Shown here: in pieces, positions 36,776-46,067 of the stretch
Numbering within the stretch: position 1 is the first letter of the stretch
How the letters are laid out: every line of letters starts with the position of its first letter
Assembly (NCBI RefSeq): GCF_001020205.1
Contig: NZ_CP011663.1
Coordinates: 2,108,001 to 2,172,000, forward strand
DNA from: Clostridium sporogenes
GTDB lineage: Bacteria; Bacillota; Clostridia; Clostridiales; Clostridiaceae
Length of the DNA stretch: 64,000 nucleotides
Direction of reading: 5' to 3'
Notes under the pieces: generated by a model
What the model saw: the letters and a program-made list of their open reading frames with translations, nothing else
Told to the model about the DNA's origin: nothing
The model's database searches: none
Made by a program: the position numbers and the translations under genes

Positions 36776-36791
36776 AGCAAATTTTATGCCA
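36776..36791 (-). promoter_or_regulatory. Sigma-54 promoter of aor
   Basis: On the minus strand TGGCATAAAATTTGCT matches the sigma-54 pattern TGGCAC-N5-TTGCW in all but one position, with correct GG-to-GC spacing. It ends 49 bp before the aor ATG. The gene immediately upstream encodes an activator with the GAFTGA loop. Confidence 0.82.
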
Positions 36792-37110
36792 AAAAATTAT
36801 AATTGTAAAAAAGAGAACATATATTATGTATAAACTAACATACTATACCTATAGTTATTAGTGATAATATTTGTACGAATCCTATGAAGAGTACTATAAA
36901 AAAATCATATTTAGTATATTCAAAGGCTTCTATATACCTAGATAAGAGCTCAACTTTATCTAAAGTCAAACTCTCTTCTTTGTATATATTAAAGCCTGTT
37001 GTATAATATATACCCTGTCTAAAAAAATATTTAAATTATACTTACTTAAAATTAATATTGAACATAACAATCCTTTTTGTTCTATTTAGATACATTTTTT
37101 TATGTTTTAT

Positions 37111-37126
37111 TGTTCTGTTTTGGAAC
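37111..37126. promoter_or_regulatory. Candidate activator binding site upstream of aor
   Basis: TGTTCTGTTTTGGAAC carries GTTC/GAAC arms 7 bases apart and lies about 320 bp upstream of the sigma-54 promoter, within the normal range for enhancer sites. A similar sequence, TGTTCCATTTTGGAGC, is at 47091-47106 upstream of tupA. Further TTTGTTCTAT repeats occur nearby (around 37076 and 37127). The remainder of 36792-37110 shows no gene. Confidence 0.45.
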
Positions 37127-37137
37127 TTTGTTCTATA

Positions 37138-39033
37138 TTAGCACAGTGAGTATTTTTCTATTTTTCTATAAAGAGTATTTCTTCCTATACCAAGAGCCTT
37201 TGCAGCGGAAGAAACATTACCATCAAACTTATTTAATACTTCTTTAATGTGGTTTTTCTCCACAATTTCAAGGTTAAACACCATAGTTTCTTCTTTTGCC
37301 TTATCTCTAACTCCCTTGCTACTATGATGATTTATATTATTAATAATTTCAACACTTTCTGCATTTATTATCAGTTCTACTATATTTTCTAATTCTCTTA
37401 TATTACCTGGCCAATGATAATTCATAAGCCTTTCCATATATGCAGGTGGTATTTCTACCTTCCTTTTATTTAAATGTTTAGATGTTTTGTTCATAAAATA
37501 ATCTATTAGTAAAGGTATATCCTCTCGTCTTTCTTTTAATGCTGGTAAATATACTGGTAATACATTTATTCTATAAAACAAATCCTTTCTAAAATTCCCC
37601 TTTTCTACCTCTTCTCTTAAATCCTTATTAGTGGCAGCTATTATTCTAGAATTTACAGGTATTTGTTTAGAACTTCCTATTCTATTTATAACGCCCTCTT
37701 CTATAACCCGTAAAAGTTTTATCTGCATATCTAAGGGCATTTCTCCTATTTCATCAAGAAATATTGTTCCACCATGGGAATTTTCAAATTTTCCTCTATA
37801 TCCTCCTCTTTTTGCTCCAGTAAAGGCTCCCTCTTCATATCCAAAAAGTTCAGATTCAATTAAATTTCTTGGGATAGCTCCACAATTAACAGCTATAAAA
37901 GGCTTATCTTTTCTATCACTATAGTTGTGTATTGACTGTGCAAAAACTTCCTTTCCCGTGCCACTATCTCCGGTAATAAGTATAGTAGATCTGCTATCTG
38001 CAATTTTCTTTGAATAATCTATTATACTAAGAAGTTTTTTACTTTCACCTATAATTTTATCAAAGGTGTAAATAGCTTGACCACTAAGTATTCTTCCTGC
38101 AAGTTTTCGAGTTTTTTGTATATCTGAAAGTAAACAGGTTACCTCAATAATCCTCATTGATGAATCATATATAGGATATGCGCTTAAATTCAATTGAAGC
38201 TTATTTTTAAGACAGTGTACATATACATCTTCATCTACAAAACTCCCTTTGTCATAGATCTCATCTAAAACCATAGACCAGTCAGGTATTAAATCCCACA
38301 TCTTCATACTTTTTATATCATTTTCATTAAAACCTAAAAGTTCTATAGCGTTGTTATTTATATTCTTTATTGCACCTGACAAATCCACCCTTAATATAGC
38401 CCTTTGTATAGAATTAAACACATTTTCAATACTCTTTTTGGATACTTGCAAAGCTCTATTATAATTATTTAATTCTATCATTTTTTCAATGGCATTAGTT
38501 GCAGCCACTACCATTCCTAAGGTATGAGAATGTACATTTTCACTATATCCTGTCAAATCAAGAGTACCAATTATTTTCCCATTAATATCCTTTATGGGAG
38601 CTGCAGAACAAGTCCATCTATGATAAGCTTTAACATAGTGTTCCTCTCCAGATATCTGAATTGGAGACTTTTCACTTAAAGCCATACTCATGGCGTTTGT
38701 CCCCATATTTTTTTCATCCATATAAGCTCCTGGAATCATTTTTACATTAAAAGCTTCCTTTAATATACTTTCATCTCCTATGACATTCAGTATACAACCC
38801 TCCCCATCTGTAAGAATAACGAAAAAGTTAGAGCCTTTAACAAATTGATAGAGCTTGTTCATAAAAGGTGTAGCAATAATAATTAACTCTGAATTATTAT
38901 TTAGTTCCCTTTTAAGTTCTTCATCCCTTATTATTTTTTTACTGTATACTAAATCTTTACTAATCCCTAAACTATTACACTTTTCATGAGACTTTAATAC
39001 ACAAAATTTTTCTTTTACAAAATCATCCTTCAT
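37138..39033 (-). CDS. Sigma-54-dependent transcriptional activator (AorR-like)
   Basis: The 631 residues comprise an N-terminal GAF-type region (about 60-190, with PGAYMDEKNMGTNAM and YHRWTCSAAPI as in AcoR-like activators), a PAS-like segment (about 205-310), an AAA+ domain from about 335 (GDSGTGKEVFAQ Walker A, GYEEGAFTGA sigma-54 contact loop) and a C-terminal Fis-type helix-turn-helix (SSAAKALGIGRNTLYRKI). It is expected to sense a metabolite, perhaps an aldehyde, and drive aor from the sigma-54 promoter downstream. It lies between the cofactor genes and aor. Confidence 0.93.
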   Translation of the reverse strand: MKDDFVKEKFCVLKSHEKCNSLGISKDLVYSKKIIRDEELKRELNNNSELIIIATPFMNKLYQFVKGSNFFVILTDGEGCILNVIGDESILKEAFNVKMIPGAYMDEKNMGTNAMSMALSEKSPIQISGEEHYVKAYHRWTCSAAPIKDINGKIIGTLDLTGYSENVHSHTLGMVVAATNAIEKMIELNNYNRALQVSKKSIENVFNSIQRAILRVDLSGAIKNINNNAIELLGFNENDIKSMKMWDLIPDWSMVLDEIYDKGSFVDEDVYVHCLKNKLQLNLSAYPIYDSSMRIIEVTCLLSDIQKTRKLAGRILSGQAIYTFDKIIGESKKLLSIIDYSKKIADSRSTILITGDSGTGKEVFAQSIHNYSDRKDKPFIAVNCGAIPRNLIESELFGYEEGAFTGAKRGGYRGKFENSHGGTIFLDEIGEMPLDMQIKLLRVIEEGVINRIGSSKQIPVNSRIIAATNKDLREEVEKGNFRKDLFYRINVLPVYLPALKERREDIPLLIDYFMNKTSKHLNKRKVEIPPAYMERLMNYHWPGNIRELENIVELIINAESVEIINNINHHSSKGVRDKAKEETMVFNLEIVEKNHIKEVLNKFDGNVSSAAKALGIGRNTLYRKIEKYSLC

Positions 39034-39082
39034 ATAAATCTTCCCCTTTAAGATAAAAACAACTTATCAAGTTATTAAAATT

Positions 39083-39523
39083 TTATACCTGGGATAAGAC
39101 CTCTATTTCATCATTGGGTTTAATAAAGCCTTCCTTTAATACCTTTGTAAAGATACCTTCTCTAGGCATTATGCAATCCCCTATAAGATTTCTTATTTCA
39201 CATCCTGCATGGCATTCCTTACCTATTTGAGTTACCTCCATAAGTACCTCACCTATTTTTAATTTAGTTCCAATAGGTAATTCATACAAAATCAAGCCCT
39301 CTGTAGTTATATTTTCTGCAAATTTACCTGTACATAGTCCTTGAAGACCTAACTTCTTCATTTTATCTATACTTTCTGTACCTAAAAGACTTACTTGTCT
39401 ATGCCAGTTTCCAGCATGAGCATCCCCCACAAGACCGTGATCCACTTTAAATAACCCTTTATCTATAGGATGTTTTATCTCGCCTTTTTTTTCACTTATA
39501 TTAACTGCTATTACCTTTGCCAT
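39083..39523 (-). CDS. MOSC domain protein
   Basis: This 146-residue stand-alone MOSC domain has GLVGDAHAGNWHRQVSLL, FAENITTEGL and the conserved Cys in IGKECHAGCEIRN. MOSC domains (as in the C terminus of Moco sulfurase and in YiiM) bind the pterin cofactor or carry sulfur to it. ATG 39523 is chosen because GGGAGG lies about 10 bases upstream; it is one base past the moaC stop. Frequently found fused or adjacent to MoaC/MogA in clostridia. Confidence 0.88.
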   Translation of the reverse strand: MAKVIAVNISEKKGEIKHPIDKGLFKVDHGLVGDAHAGNWHRQVSLLGTESIDKMKKLGLQGLCTGKFAENITTEGLILYELPIGTKLKIGEVLMEVTQIGKECHAGCEIRNLIGDCIMPREGIFTKVLKEGFIKPNDEIEVLSQV

Positions 39524-39524
39524 G

Positions 39525-40004
39525 TTATGATTCCTCCCTTTGAAATAATCCTGATTTTCCACCATTTTTTTTCATAAGTTTTATATCTGATATTATCATT
39601 TCTCTATCTATAGCCTTACACATATCATATATAGTTAGAGCTGCTACTGTAACTGCAGTTAAAGCTTCCATTTCCACTCCTGTTTTCCCTGTATTTTTTA
39701 CTGAACAGGTTATATCTATATTATTGTTTTCAAAATCAAAATGAAAATTTATGTCACAACCATTTATCATTATAGGATGACACATAGGTATAATATTAGC
39801 GGTATTTTTTGCTGCCATAATACCTGCTACTTGAGCCACAGATAGCACATCTCCCTTTGATATAGTACCTTCTTTTATTTTATTTAAAGTTTCTCTCTTC
39901 ATATTTATATGCCCATAGGCAATAGCTTCCCTTTCTGTATCTCCTTTACTGCCTACATCCACCATTTTTGCTCTTCCTTGTTTATTTATATGTGTTAAAT
40001 TCAT
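39525..40004 (-). CDS. moaC: Cyclic pyranopterin monophosphate synthase MoaC
   Basis: The 159-residue protein contains KGDVLSVAQVAGIMAAKNT, MCHPIMI, GKTGVEMEALTAVTVAALTIYDMCKA and MKKNGGKSG, all diagnostic for MoaC. It acts after MoaA to form cyclic pyranopterin monophosphate, the first intermediate of the molybdenum/tungsten cofactor. Three bases separate it from moaA. Confidence 0.96.
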   Translation of the reverse strand: MNLTHINKQGRAKMVDVGSKGDTEREAIAYGHINMKRETLNKIKEGTISKGDVLSVAQVAGIMAAKNTANIIPMCHPIMINGCDINFHFDFENNNIDITCSVKNTGKTGVEMEALTAVTVAALTIYDMCKAIDREMIISDIKLMKKNGGKSGLFQREES

Positions 40005-40007
40005 AAA

Positions 40008-40967
40008 CTAGCCTCCAATCTGATACATCATTTTTTTACTTTTACTTTTTTCTTCTTCTATCATATGATGTTCTAAGGGTTTATTATAAATAGCTTCGTT
40101 TATCTTAGATAAAAGTGCCTGGTTATTTCCTACATAGTTTTTAAGATTTACTTCCTTTTCAGAATGAAGACAAGGTTTCAATGTGCCCTCTGCAGTTAAT
40201 CTTACTCTATTACAGCCACTACAAAATTTGCAACTCATAGGACTTATAAACCCAATATTTTCTTTAGATTCTTTAAATTTATATAATAGAGCCGTACTAC
40301 TTTTATCAGTTTCCACAGGTATAAGATCTGTATTCTTGGATATTATTTCTTCTGAACTTATGTAACTATCTTTGTATAATTTTTTCCCTTCTCCTATAGG
40401 CATAAGTTCTATAAATCTTACGGATATGGGATATTCCTTTGTCAAATTCATAAAATCCTCTATTTCATCATCATTTATGCCCTTCATTATTACTGTATTA
40501 ATTTTTATTGGTCTTATACCGATGGATAAAGATTTTTCAATGCTTTTAAAAACTTTATTAATATCCCCACCTCTTGTAATGCTTTTAAATCTATCTTCTT
40601 TTAAAGAATCAAGACTTATATTAACCCTTTTAAGACCAGCTTTTTTTAAATCCTCTACTCTAGCTTCTAAAAGTATAGCATTGGTAGTCATAGCAATATC
40701 CTTAATGGAACTTATTTTTGATGTATTATAGATTAATTTATCTATATCTTTAAGTATAAGAGGCTCTCCACCTGTAAATCTAATTTTATCTATTCCTAAT
40801 AAAGAGGCTTCTTTAACTACATTAAAAATCTCTTCATATCTCATTATATTATCATGTTCTTTTTTCACAATACCTTCAGGAGGCATACAATAAACACATC
40901 TTAAATTACATCTATCTGTTACAGATACTCTTAAATAGTTAATTTTTCTTCCATGCTTGTCTAACAT
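40008..40967 (-). CDS. moaA: GTP 3',8-cyclase MoaA (radical SAM)
   Basis: This 319-residue enzyme has the radical SAM cluster CNLRCVYCM at the N terminus, a second cluster CKFCSGCNRVRLTAEGTLKPC near residue 255, and a C-terminal Gly-Gly. With MoaC it converts GTP to cyclic pyranopterin. AAGGAGGAAG precedes the ATG. It lies 49 bp downstream of the MoeA fusion gene. Confidence 0.96.
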   Translation of the reverse strand: MLDKHGRKINYLRVSVTDRCNLRCVYCMPPEGIVKKEHDNIMRYEEIFNVVKEASLLGIDKIRFTGGEPLILKDIDKLIYNTSKISSIKDIAMTTNAILLEARVEDLKKAGLKRVNISLDSLKEDRFKSITRGGDINKVFKSIEKSLSIGIRPIKINTVIMKGINDDEIEDFMNLTKEYPISVRFIELMPIGEGKKLYKDSYISSEEIISKNTDLIPVETDKSSTALLYKFKESKENIGFISPMSCKFCSGCNRVRLTAEGTLKPCLHSEKEVNLKNYVGNNQALLSKINEAIYNKPLEHHMIEEEKSKSKKMMYQIGG

Positions 40968-41016
40968 TAACTTCCTCCTTTGTATAAAAATAATATTAAT
41001 TAATATTTATTCTTCT

Positions 41017-42921
41017 TTATAGTAAAATAATATTACCTGCTTCACTATAGTCATAGCCACCTAGCTCTTCTAATTTCTCTTTAAATTTATCAGCTTTTAT
41101 GATATTTATAAGTTCTTTTATAGATGGCATATCTAAAAACTCTTGAAAGATTGCTAAATCATATTCTTCACTGCAAACTGGTATAAAATCTAGCCCCATC
41201 ATATTTGCTGCTGAATATATTCCAAGTCCACAATGAGCATCTCCATTTAAAATAGCTGCAGCTACCTGTAAATGAGTATACTCTTCCCTTTCATAACCCT
41301 GTATTTCTCTAGGGTTTATATTTAATTTTTTAAGATTATAATCAAGAAGAAGTCTTGTACCTGCTCCCCTTTGTCTATTTACAAATTTTAATTTTCTATC
41401 CCTTATATCTTTAATAGAAGTAATACTGTTAGGATTTCCCTTAGGCACTATAATTCCTTGAATTCTTTTTACGCACTTTATAAGAGCCATAGGTCTATTA
41501 CCAATATATTTTTTAATGTAGCTTACATTGTATTCTCCACTTTCCATATCTAAAAGATGTATAGGAGCTATATGGGTTTCACCATTTTTAAGTGCCATTA
41601 TTCCTCCCATACTACCTACATGAGCAGAGGATAAATAATATCCACCCTGTTTTACATGAATTAAATCTGCTATAACATCTATGATAGGATCATGACTTCC
41701 TATACAAACTATAGTATTATTTATTTCATCTTCACCCTTTAGAAGTTTTATATCTACTTCCGTTCCTTTTTCGATACCTTCCACATTTTGTGGAACTTCA
41801 AGTATTCCATCTGCTCTAACAAGAGACATGGTGGCGCCAGCTCCCCTATTTAAAGGTGTAGCTACTATTTTTTCTCCTACTTTACCTAATTTTATCCTAA
41901 TAAATTCAACATATTTTAATGAAGACATAACCCTTTTAGATAATGTAGCTTTAATTTTTTTATATTTGTAGGGTTTTTCCCCTGCAAATTTTTCCACCAT
42001 AGTTCTTACAAAGTTCTCCATAATAACATAGGCTGACACAGGATATCCAGGTATTCCTATAACAGGTTTATTATCTATCTTTCCTAAAATAACCGGTTTT
42101 CCTGGCTTTATAGCTACTCCATGTATATATACCTTACCTAAATCTTCTATAATTTTAGCTGTGTAATCCTCTCTTCCTGCAGAGGAACCAGCGTTTACAA
42201 GAACTATATCACATTCTTTTACTGCCTTTTTTATAGTAGTTTTAATTTTTTCATAATTATCTTTAACTATTTCATACCTTTTAGCAATACCACCATACTC
42301 AAAGACCTGTGCTGCAAAGGTTCTTGAATTAAAATCTATTATATCTCCTACTTTTAAATTATTACCTGGCTCCACAAGCTCTGTGCCAGTTGGAATTATA
42401 GCTACCACAGGTTTTTTATAAACTTCTACTTCATTTACTCCTCCAGCAATCATTGCTGAAATATCCACAGGTCTTATCTTATGATAGGAAGGAACTATAA
42501 GGGATTTCTCAACTATATCCTCTCCTAAAGGTCTTATGTTTTCATAAGGGGCTATACTTTTATATATTTCCACCCTTTTATCATCTACTTTAATTAAATC
42601 TTCCACCATTATCACAGAATCATACTCTCTAGGTATAGGATCTCCCGTATCTACCACTATATAATCCTTTTCTTCTTCTAAAGCTATATGATTCTTTTCA
42701 TTTGCACCTAAGGTTTTTTCGCTATTAACTGCGATACCATCCATAGCTGAAGAATTGTAGAAAGGAGAAGATATATTAGAATATATAGGTGATGCTGTTA
42801 TTCTACCACTTGAATATTCTGTATTTACAAATTCCTTTTGTTTTTTTATGCTTATCTTACTAAAATAAAGTTTTAATGCCTCTTCAATTTCATAATTTGA
42901 AAGATAAATATTTTGCCCCAT
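41017..42921 (-). CDS. MoeA domain fused to periplasmic-binding-protein-like (LysR substrate/ModE-type) domain
   Basis: The 634 residues carry a complete MoeA module (about 1-400, with NSSAMDGIAV, VDTGDPIP, NAGSSAGREDY and GKPVILGKIDNKPVIGIPGYPVSA) that inserts metal into molybdopterin-AMP. A second domain (about 405-634) has a type-2 periplasmic binding protein fold like TupA/ModA: GSHDPIIDVIADL, VNRQRGAGTRLLLDY, NGDAHCGLGIYSAA. The second domain may bind oxyanion and discriminate tungstate from molybdate inside the cell (inference). It is adjacent to a single-module MoeA, so the island has two metal insertases. Confidence 0.9.
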   Translation of the reverse strand: MGQNIYLSNYEIEEALKLYFSKISIKKQKEFVNTEYSSGRITASPIYSNISSPFYNSSAMDGIAVNSEKTLGANEKNHIALEEEKDYIVVDTGDPIPREYDSVIMVEDLIKVDDKRVEIYKSIAPYENIRPLGEDIVEKSLIVPSYHKIRPVDISAMIAGGVNEVEVYKKPVVAIIPTGTELVEPGNNLKVGDIIDFNSRTFAAQVFEYGGIAKRYEIVKDNYEKIKTTIKKAVKECDIVLVNAGSSAGREDYTAKIIEDLGKVYIHGVAIKPGKPVILGKIDNKPVIGIPGYPVSAYVIMENFVRTMVEKFAGEKPYKYKKIKATLSKRVMSSLKYVEFIRIKLGKVGEKIVATPLNRGAGATMSLVRADGILEVPQNVEGIEKGTEVDIKLLKGEDEINNTIVCIGSHDPIIDVIADLIHVKQGGYYLSSAHVGSMGGIMALKNGETHIAPIHLLDMESGEYNVSYIKKYIGNRPMALIKCVKRIQGIIVPKGNPNSITSIKDIRDRKLKFVNRQRGAGTRLLLDYNLKKLNINPREIQGYEREEYTHLQVAAAILNGDAHCGLGIYSAANMMGLDFIPVCSEEYDLAIFQEFLDMPSIKELINIIKADKFKEKLEELGGYDYSEAGNIILL

Positions 42922-42932
42922 ACTAAAACCTC

Positions 42933-44159
42933 CTAAAATCTATATACAAAAACCTTTTCATCCTTCTTTATTCCCTCAAGATTCTTATCTATTTTTATAA
43001 AACCATAAGCCTTAGAAAAACCACTTATAAGTCCAGACTTAGAAAATACAGGTGATGCAATTATTTCATCTCCTTCCCAATTTAATGTTACTGGCAAATA
43101 TTCTTCTCTTCCCTTTGCACTATGATAATTTATATTAAACTTACAAATTATAGGGAAAACCTCTTCTTTAGCACCTGCAATTTTATCTATATAATGTTTA
43201 ACTATAATCTTATATACAATAGCTGCTGACAGAGGATGTCCTGGTAGTCCAAAAACTATTTTATCCTTAGCCTTTCCTATAATAGTTGGTTTACCAGGTT
43301 TTATTGCTATTCCATGAACAAAAACTCCAGGATCTCCCAAACTATTTATAACATCTATGGTTACATCTTTTTTTCCTACAGAACTCCCCCCGGATATAAG
43401 TACAATATCTGTATCTTCTATAGCTTTTTCTACTGTATTTTTTAAAAGATTAAAATCATCTCTTATAATTCCATAATTTATAGGAATACCTCCATCTTCA
43501 ATAATGGAAGCCTGTAAAATATAAGAATTTATATCTCTAACCTGGCCTAATTTTGGTTCTTTATTAGGATCTACTATCTCATCTCCTGTAGATATTATAG
43601 CTACTTTAGGTTTTCTACATACAGGCACTTTAGTTATTCCAAGACTAGATAATACCCCTATTTCATAGGGTCTTAATCTTTTACCTTTTTTTATTATTAC
43701 TTCCTCTTTAGCTATATCTTCACCTATTTCTACTACCTTTTCACCATAGGCTGTAGGTTTATTTATAAGTACTGTATCCTCATGAACTCTTTCTGTATAT
43801 TCCACCATAACTACAGAATCTGCTCCTTCTGGGATCATACCTCCCGTTGGAACATACACACAATCCCCAGGGAAATCCATATTAACTTCAGGAATTTTTC
43901 CCATGAGAACTTCCCCCTTATAGTTCATCATAGCGGGCATACTTTCACTAGCGCCTGCTACATCTTTAGAGTTTACAGCATATCCATCTACGGTAGATCT
44001 TCTAAAATTAGGTACATTTATTTGAGAAATTATATCCTCATATATAACCCTGTCCATACTATTTAAAAGCTCCACTTCTTCCTTTATTGGTTTTACATTA
44101 AAATTTTTTTCTATAAGATCTTTAGCCTCTTTAATAGATACAACATTAAATAAGTCCAC
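42933..44159 (-). CDS. moeA: Molybdopterin molybdenumtransferase MoeA
   Basis: This 408-residue protein of standard length has RSTVDGYAVNS, VYVPTGGMIPEGADSVVM, SGGSSVGKKD and FGLPGHPLSAAIV. It inserts the metal into adenylated molybdopterin; the paired MogA/MoaB upstream makes that adenylate. Eleven bases separate its stop from the start of the fusion gene downstream. Confidence 0.95.
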   Translation of the reverse strand: MDLFNVVSIKEAKDLIEKNFNVKPIKEEVELLNSMDRVIYEDIISQINVPNFRRSTVDGYAVNSKDVAGASESMPAMMNYKGEVLMGKIPEVNMDFPGDCVYVPTGGMIPEGADSVVMVEYTERVHEDTVLINKPTAYGEKVVEIGEDIAKEEVIIKKGKRLRPYEIGVLSSLGITKVPVCRKPKVAIISTGDEIVDPNKEPKLGQVRDINSYILQASIIEDGGIPINYGIIRDDFNLLKNTVEKAIEDTDIVLISGGSSVGKKDVTIDVINSLGDPGVFVHGIAIKPGKPTIIGKAKDKIVFGLPGHPLSAAIVYKIIVKHYIDKIAGAKEEVFPIICKFNINYHSAKGREEYLPVTLNWEGDEIIASPVFSKSGLISGFSKAYGFIKIDKNLEGIKKDEKVFVYRF

Positions 44160-44182
44160 TAATATTACCTCCTTAAACCAAT

Positions 44183-44671
44183 CTATCTAGCACATTCTGA
44201 TACCTCACCTAATAGAATCTCTATTCCATGAGGTATAGCCCCTAATACTGCCTGCAAATTTTCTACTGCAGCTTTTGGGCTTCCTGGAAGGTTTATTATA
44301 AGAGAATCTTTTCTAATTCCAGCAATTCCTCTAGAAAGTATGGCCTTTGGCGTTATAGAAAGGGAACTGGCCCTCATAGCTTCACCAAAACCTGGTACAT
44401 GTTTTTCAATAACCTTTTCTGTAGCCTCTGGAGTTACATCTCTTTTAGAAAAGCCTGTACCTCCATTAGTAATAATGAGATTTACTTTCTTTTCATCACA
44501 TAACTTTATAAGCTCTTCACTTATAATATTGATTTCATCTGGTATTATTTTATACTCCTCTACTTTATATCCTTCTTTTTCTAAAATATCCTGTAGCACC
44601 TTTCCTGTTTCGTCTTTTCTCTCGCCCTTTGAACCCTTATCACTTATTGTAACAATAGCAGTCTTTATCAT
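44183..44671 (-). CDS. mogA: MogA/MoaB family molybdopterin adenylyltransferase
   Basis: The 162-residue protein has TNGGTGFSKRDVTPEATEKV (the TGGTG-xx-xRDVTPEA family signature), AIVTISDKGS near the N terminus and LIINLPGSPKA. It adenylates molybdopterin before metal insertion by MoeA. It follows the tungstate transporter genes closely, in the same operon. Confidence 0.94.
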   Translation of the reverse strand: MIKTAIVTISDKGSKGERKDETGKVLQDILEKEGYKVEEYKIIPDEINIISEELIKLCDEKKVNLIITNGGTGFSKRDVTPEATEKVIEKHVPGFGEAMRASSLSITPKAILSRGIAGIRKDSLIINLPGSPKAAVENLQAVLGAIPHGIEILLGEVSECAR

Positions 44672-44698
44672 AGTTATGCCCCCTCATACTCTGTTTTC

Positions 44699-45391
44699 TC
44701 ATTTATTTAACATCATCTTAACTCTAATATCTTTAGGATTATTAAATATTATATCTTTTTCACCCTGTTCTATAATTTTACCCTTATCCATAAATATTAC
44801 ATAATCTGCAATTCTCTCTGCTTGATAAAAATCATGAGTTACAAAAATTACAGTTCTTTTATCTTCCATAATATCTTTAATTAAAGTTTCAGAAGCTAAA
44901 GTGCTTTCTATATCCATACTTGCAGTAGGTTCATCTAATATTATAACATCACTTTCTAATATGACCGTTCTAAGTAAGGCTACTTTTTGAGTTTCTCCTC
45001 CAGATAATTTTTTCCCGTTTTTATTAAGAATTTCATTTATATTAAAATATTTTATGTATTTTTCAAACCTAGCATCAACAGTTTTTTTAGGTGTTTTTCT
45101 AAATTTAAGTCCCATTATAATATTTTCACCTGCAGAACAATTAAATAAAAGCGGTCTTTGAGTCATCATAGAAATTTTATCTTTTACTTTATTAAAATCT
45201 TTTCCATCATAAATAATTTCCCCGTCATTTAATTTATTAAATCCTGCTATGCTTTGTAATAAAGTACTCTTTCCACTTCCATTTAATCCTAATATTCCAT
45301 ATATACCTCCCTCTTTAAAAATCATATGCTCTATATCTAATACTTTTCTACCAGCATACTCTTTTACTGCATTAACTACCTCTATTTTCAA
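44699..45391 (-). CDS. tupC: Tungstate ABC transporter ATP-binding protein
   Basis: This 230-residue ATPase has Walker A GLNGSGKST, signature LSGGETQKVALLR and Walker B VIILDEPTASMD with H-loop VTHDF. It overlaps the permease gene by four bases. Context with a TupA-type binding protein and cofactor genes indicates tungstate rather than another oxyanion. Confidence 0.9.
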   Translation of the reverse strand: MKIEVVNAVKEYAGRKVLDIEHMIFKEGGIYGILGLNGSGKSTLLQSIAGFNKLNDGEIIYDGKDFNKVKDKISMMTQRPLLFNCSAGENIIMGLKFRKTPKKTVDARFEKYIKYFNINEILNKNGKKLSGGETQKVALLRTVILESDVIILDEPTASMDIESTLASETLIKDIMEDKRTVIFVTHDFYQAERIADYVIFMDKGKIIEQGEKDIIFNNPKDIRVKMMLNK

Positions 45392-46059
45392 AAACTTTCA
45401 CTCCCTTGAAAAAAATGAAGAATAGCATTAATTATAAAAGATATAACTAGTAATATTCCTCCTATTGCTAAAGCTTCATTAAAATTACCTTTGCCTGTCT
45501 CCAATGCAATATATGTGGTCATAACCCTTGTAAATCCTTTAATATTTCCTCCTACTATCATAACTGCACCAACTTCAGATATAGCTCTTCCAAAGGCTGC
45601 TGTTACAACTGATAATAATTGTATCTTATTTTCTTTTATAATAATTAAAAAGGTTTGAAATCTATTAGCTCCTAATGTGGTACATGTATTTTTTATATCT
45701 TTACCATTCTTCATTATAATAGATATGCTAAGGCCAAATACTATAGGAAATATAAGTGATGTCTGGGCTATTATCATAGCGGTAGGAGTAAACAATAATT
45801 CAAATTCACCTAAAGGTCCCTTCCTCGATAATAAAAGATAAACCAATAATCCCATAAGAACTGGTGGTATACTCATTAAAGTATGATTAATTTGAATTAT
45901 AATCTTTTTTAATTTAAAGTTTAATAAAGCACAGGGAATGCCTAAAAGCATTCCCAATATTGAAGCGATTAAAGTTGAAGTTAATGAAACATAAAGAGAC
46001 ATTAATACCACAGGAATAATTTCTTTTAAATTTATTATATTAAAAATTTCCTGCTCCAT
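45388..46059 (-). CDS. tupB: Tungstate ABC transporter permease
   Basis: This 223-residue membrane protein has about five to six helices and the inner-membrane component loop AFGRAISEVGAVMIVGGN (EAA-type motif), typical of TupB/ModB-like permeases. It lies 8 bp after tupA and overlaps tupC. Confidence 0.92.
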   Translation of the reverse strand: MEQEIFNIINLKEIIPVVLMSLYVSLTSTLIASILGMLLGIPCALLNFKLKKIIIQINHTLMSIPPVLMGLLVYLLLSRKGPLGEFELLFTPTAMIIAQTSLIFPIVFGLSISIIMKNGKDIKNTCTTLGANRFQTFLIIIKENKIQLLSVVTAAFGRAISEVGAVMIVGGNIKGFTRVMTTYIALETGKGNFNEALAIGGILLVISFIINAILHFFQGSESF

Positions 46060-46067
46060 AATATCAC

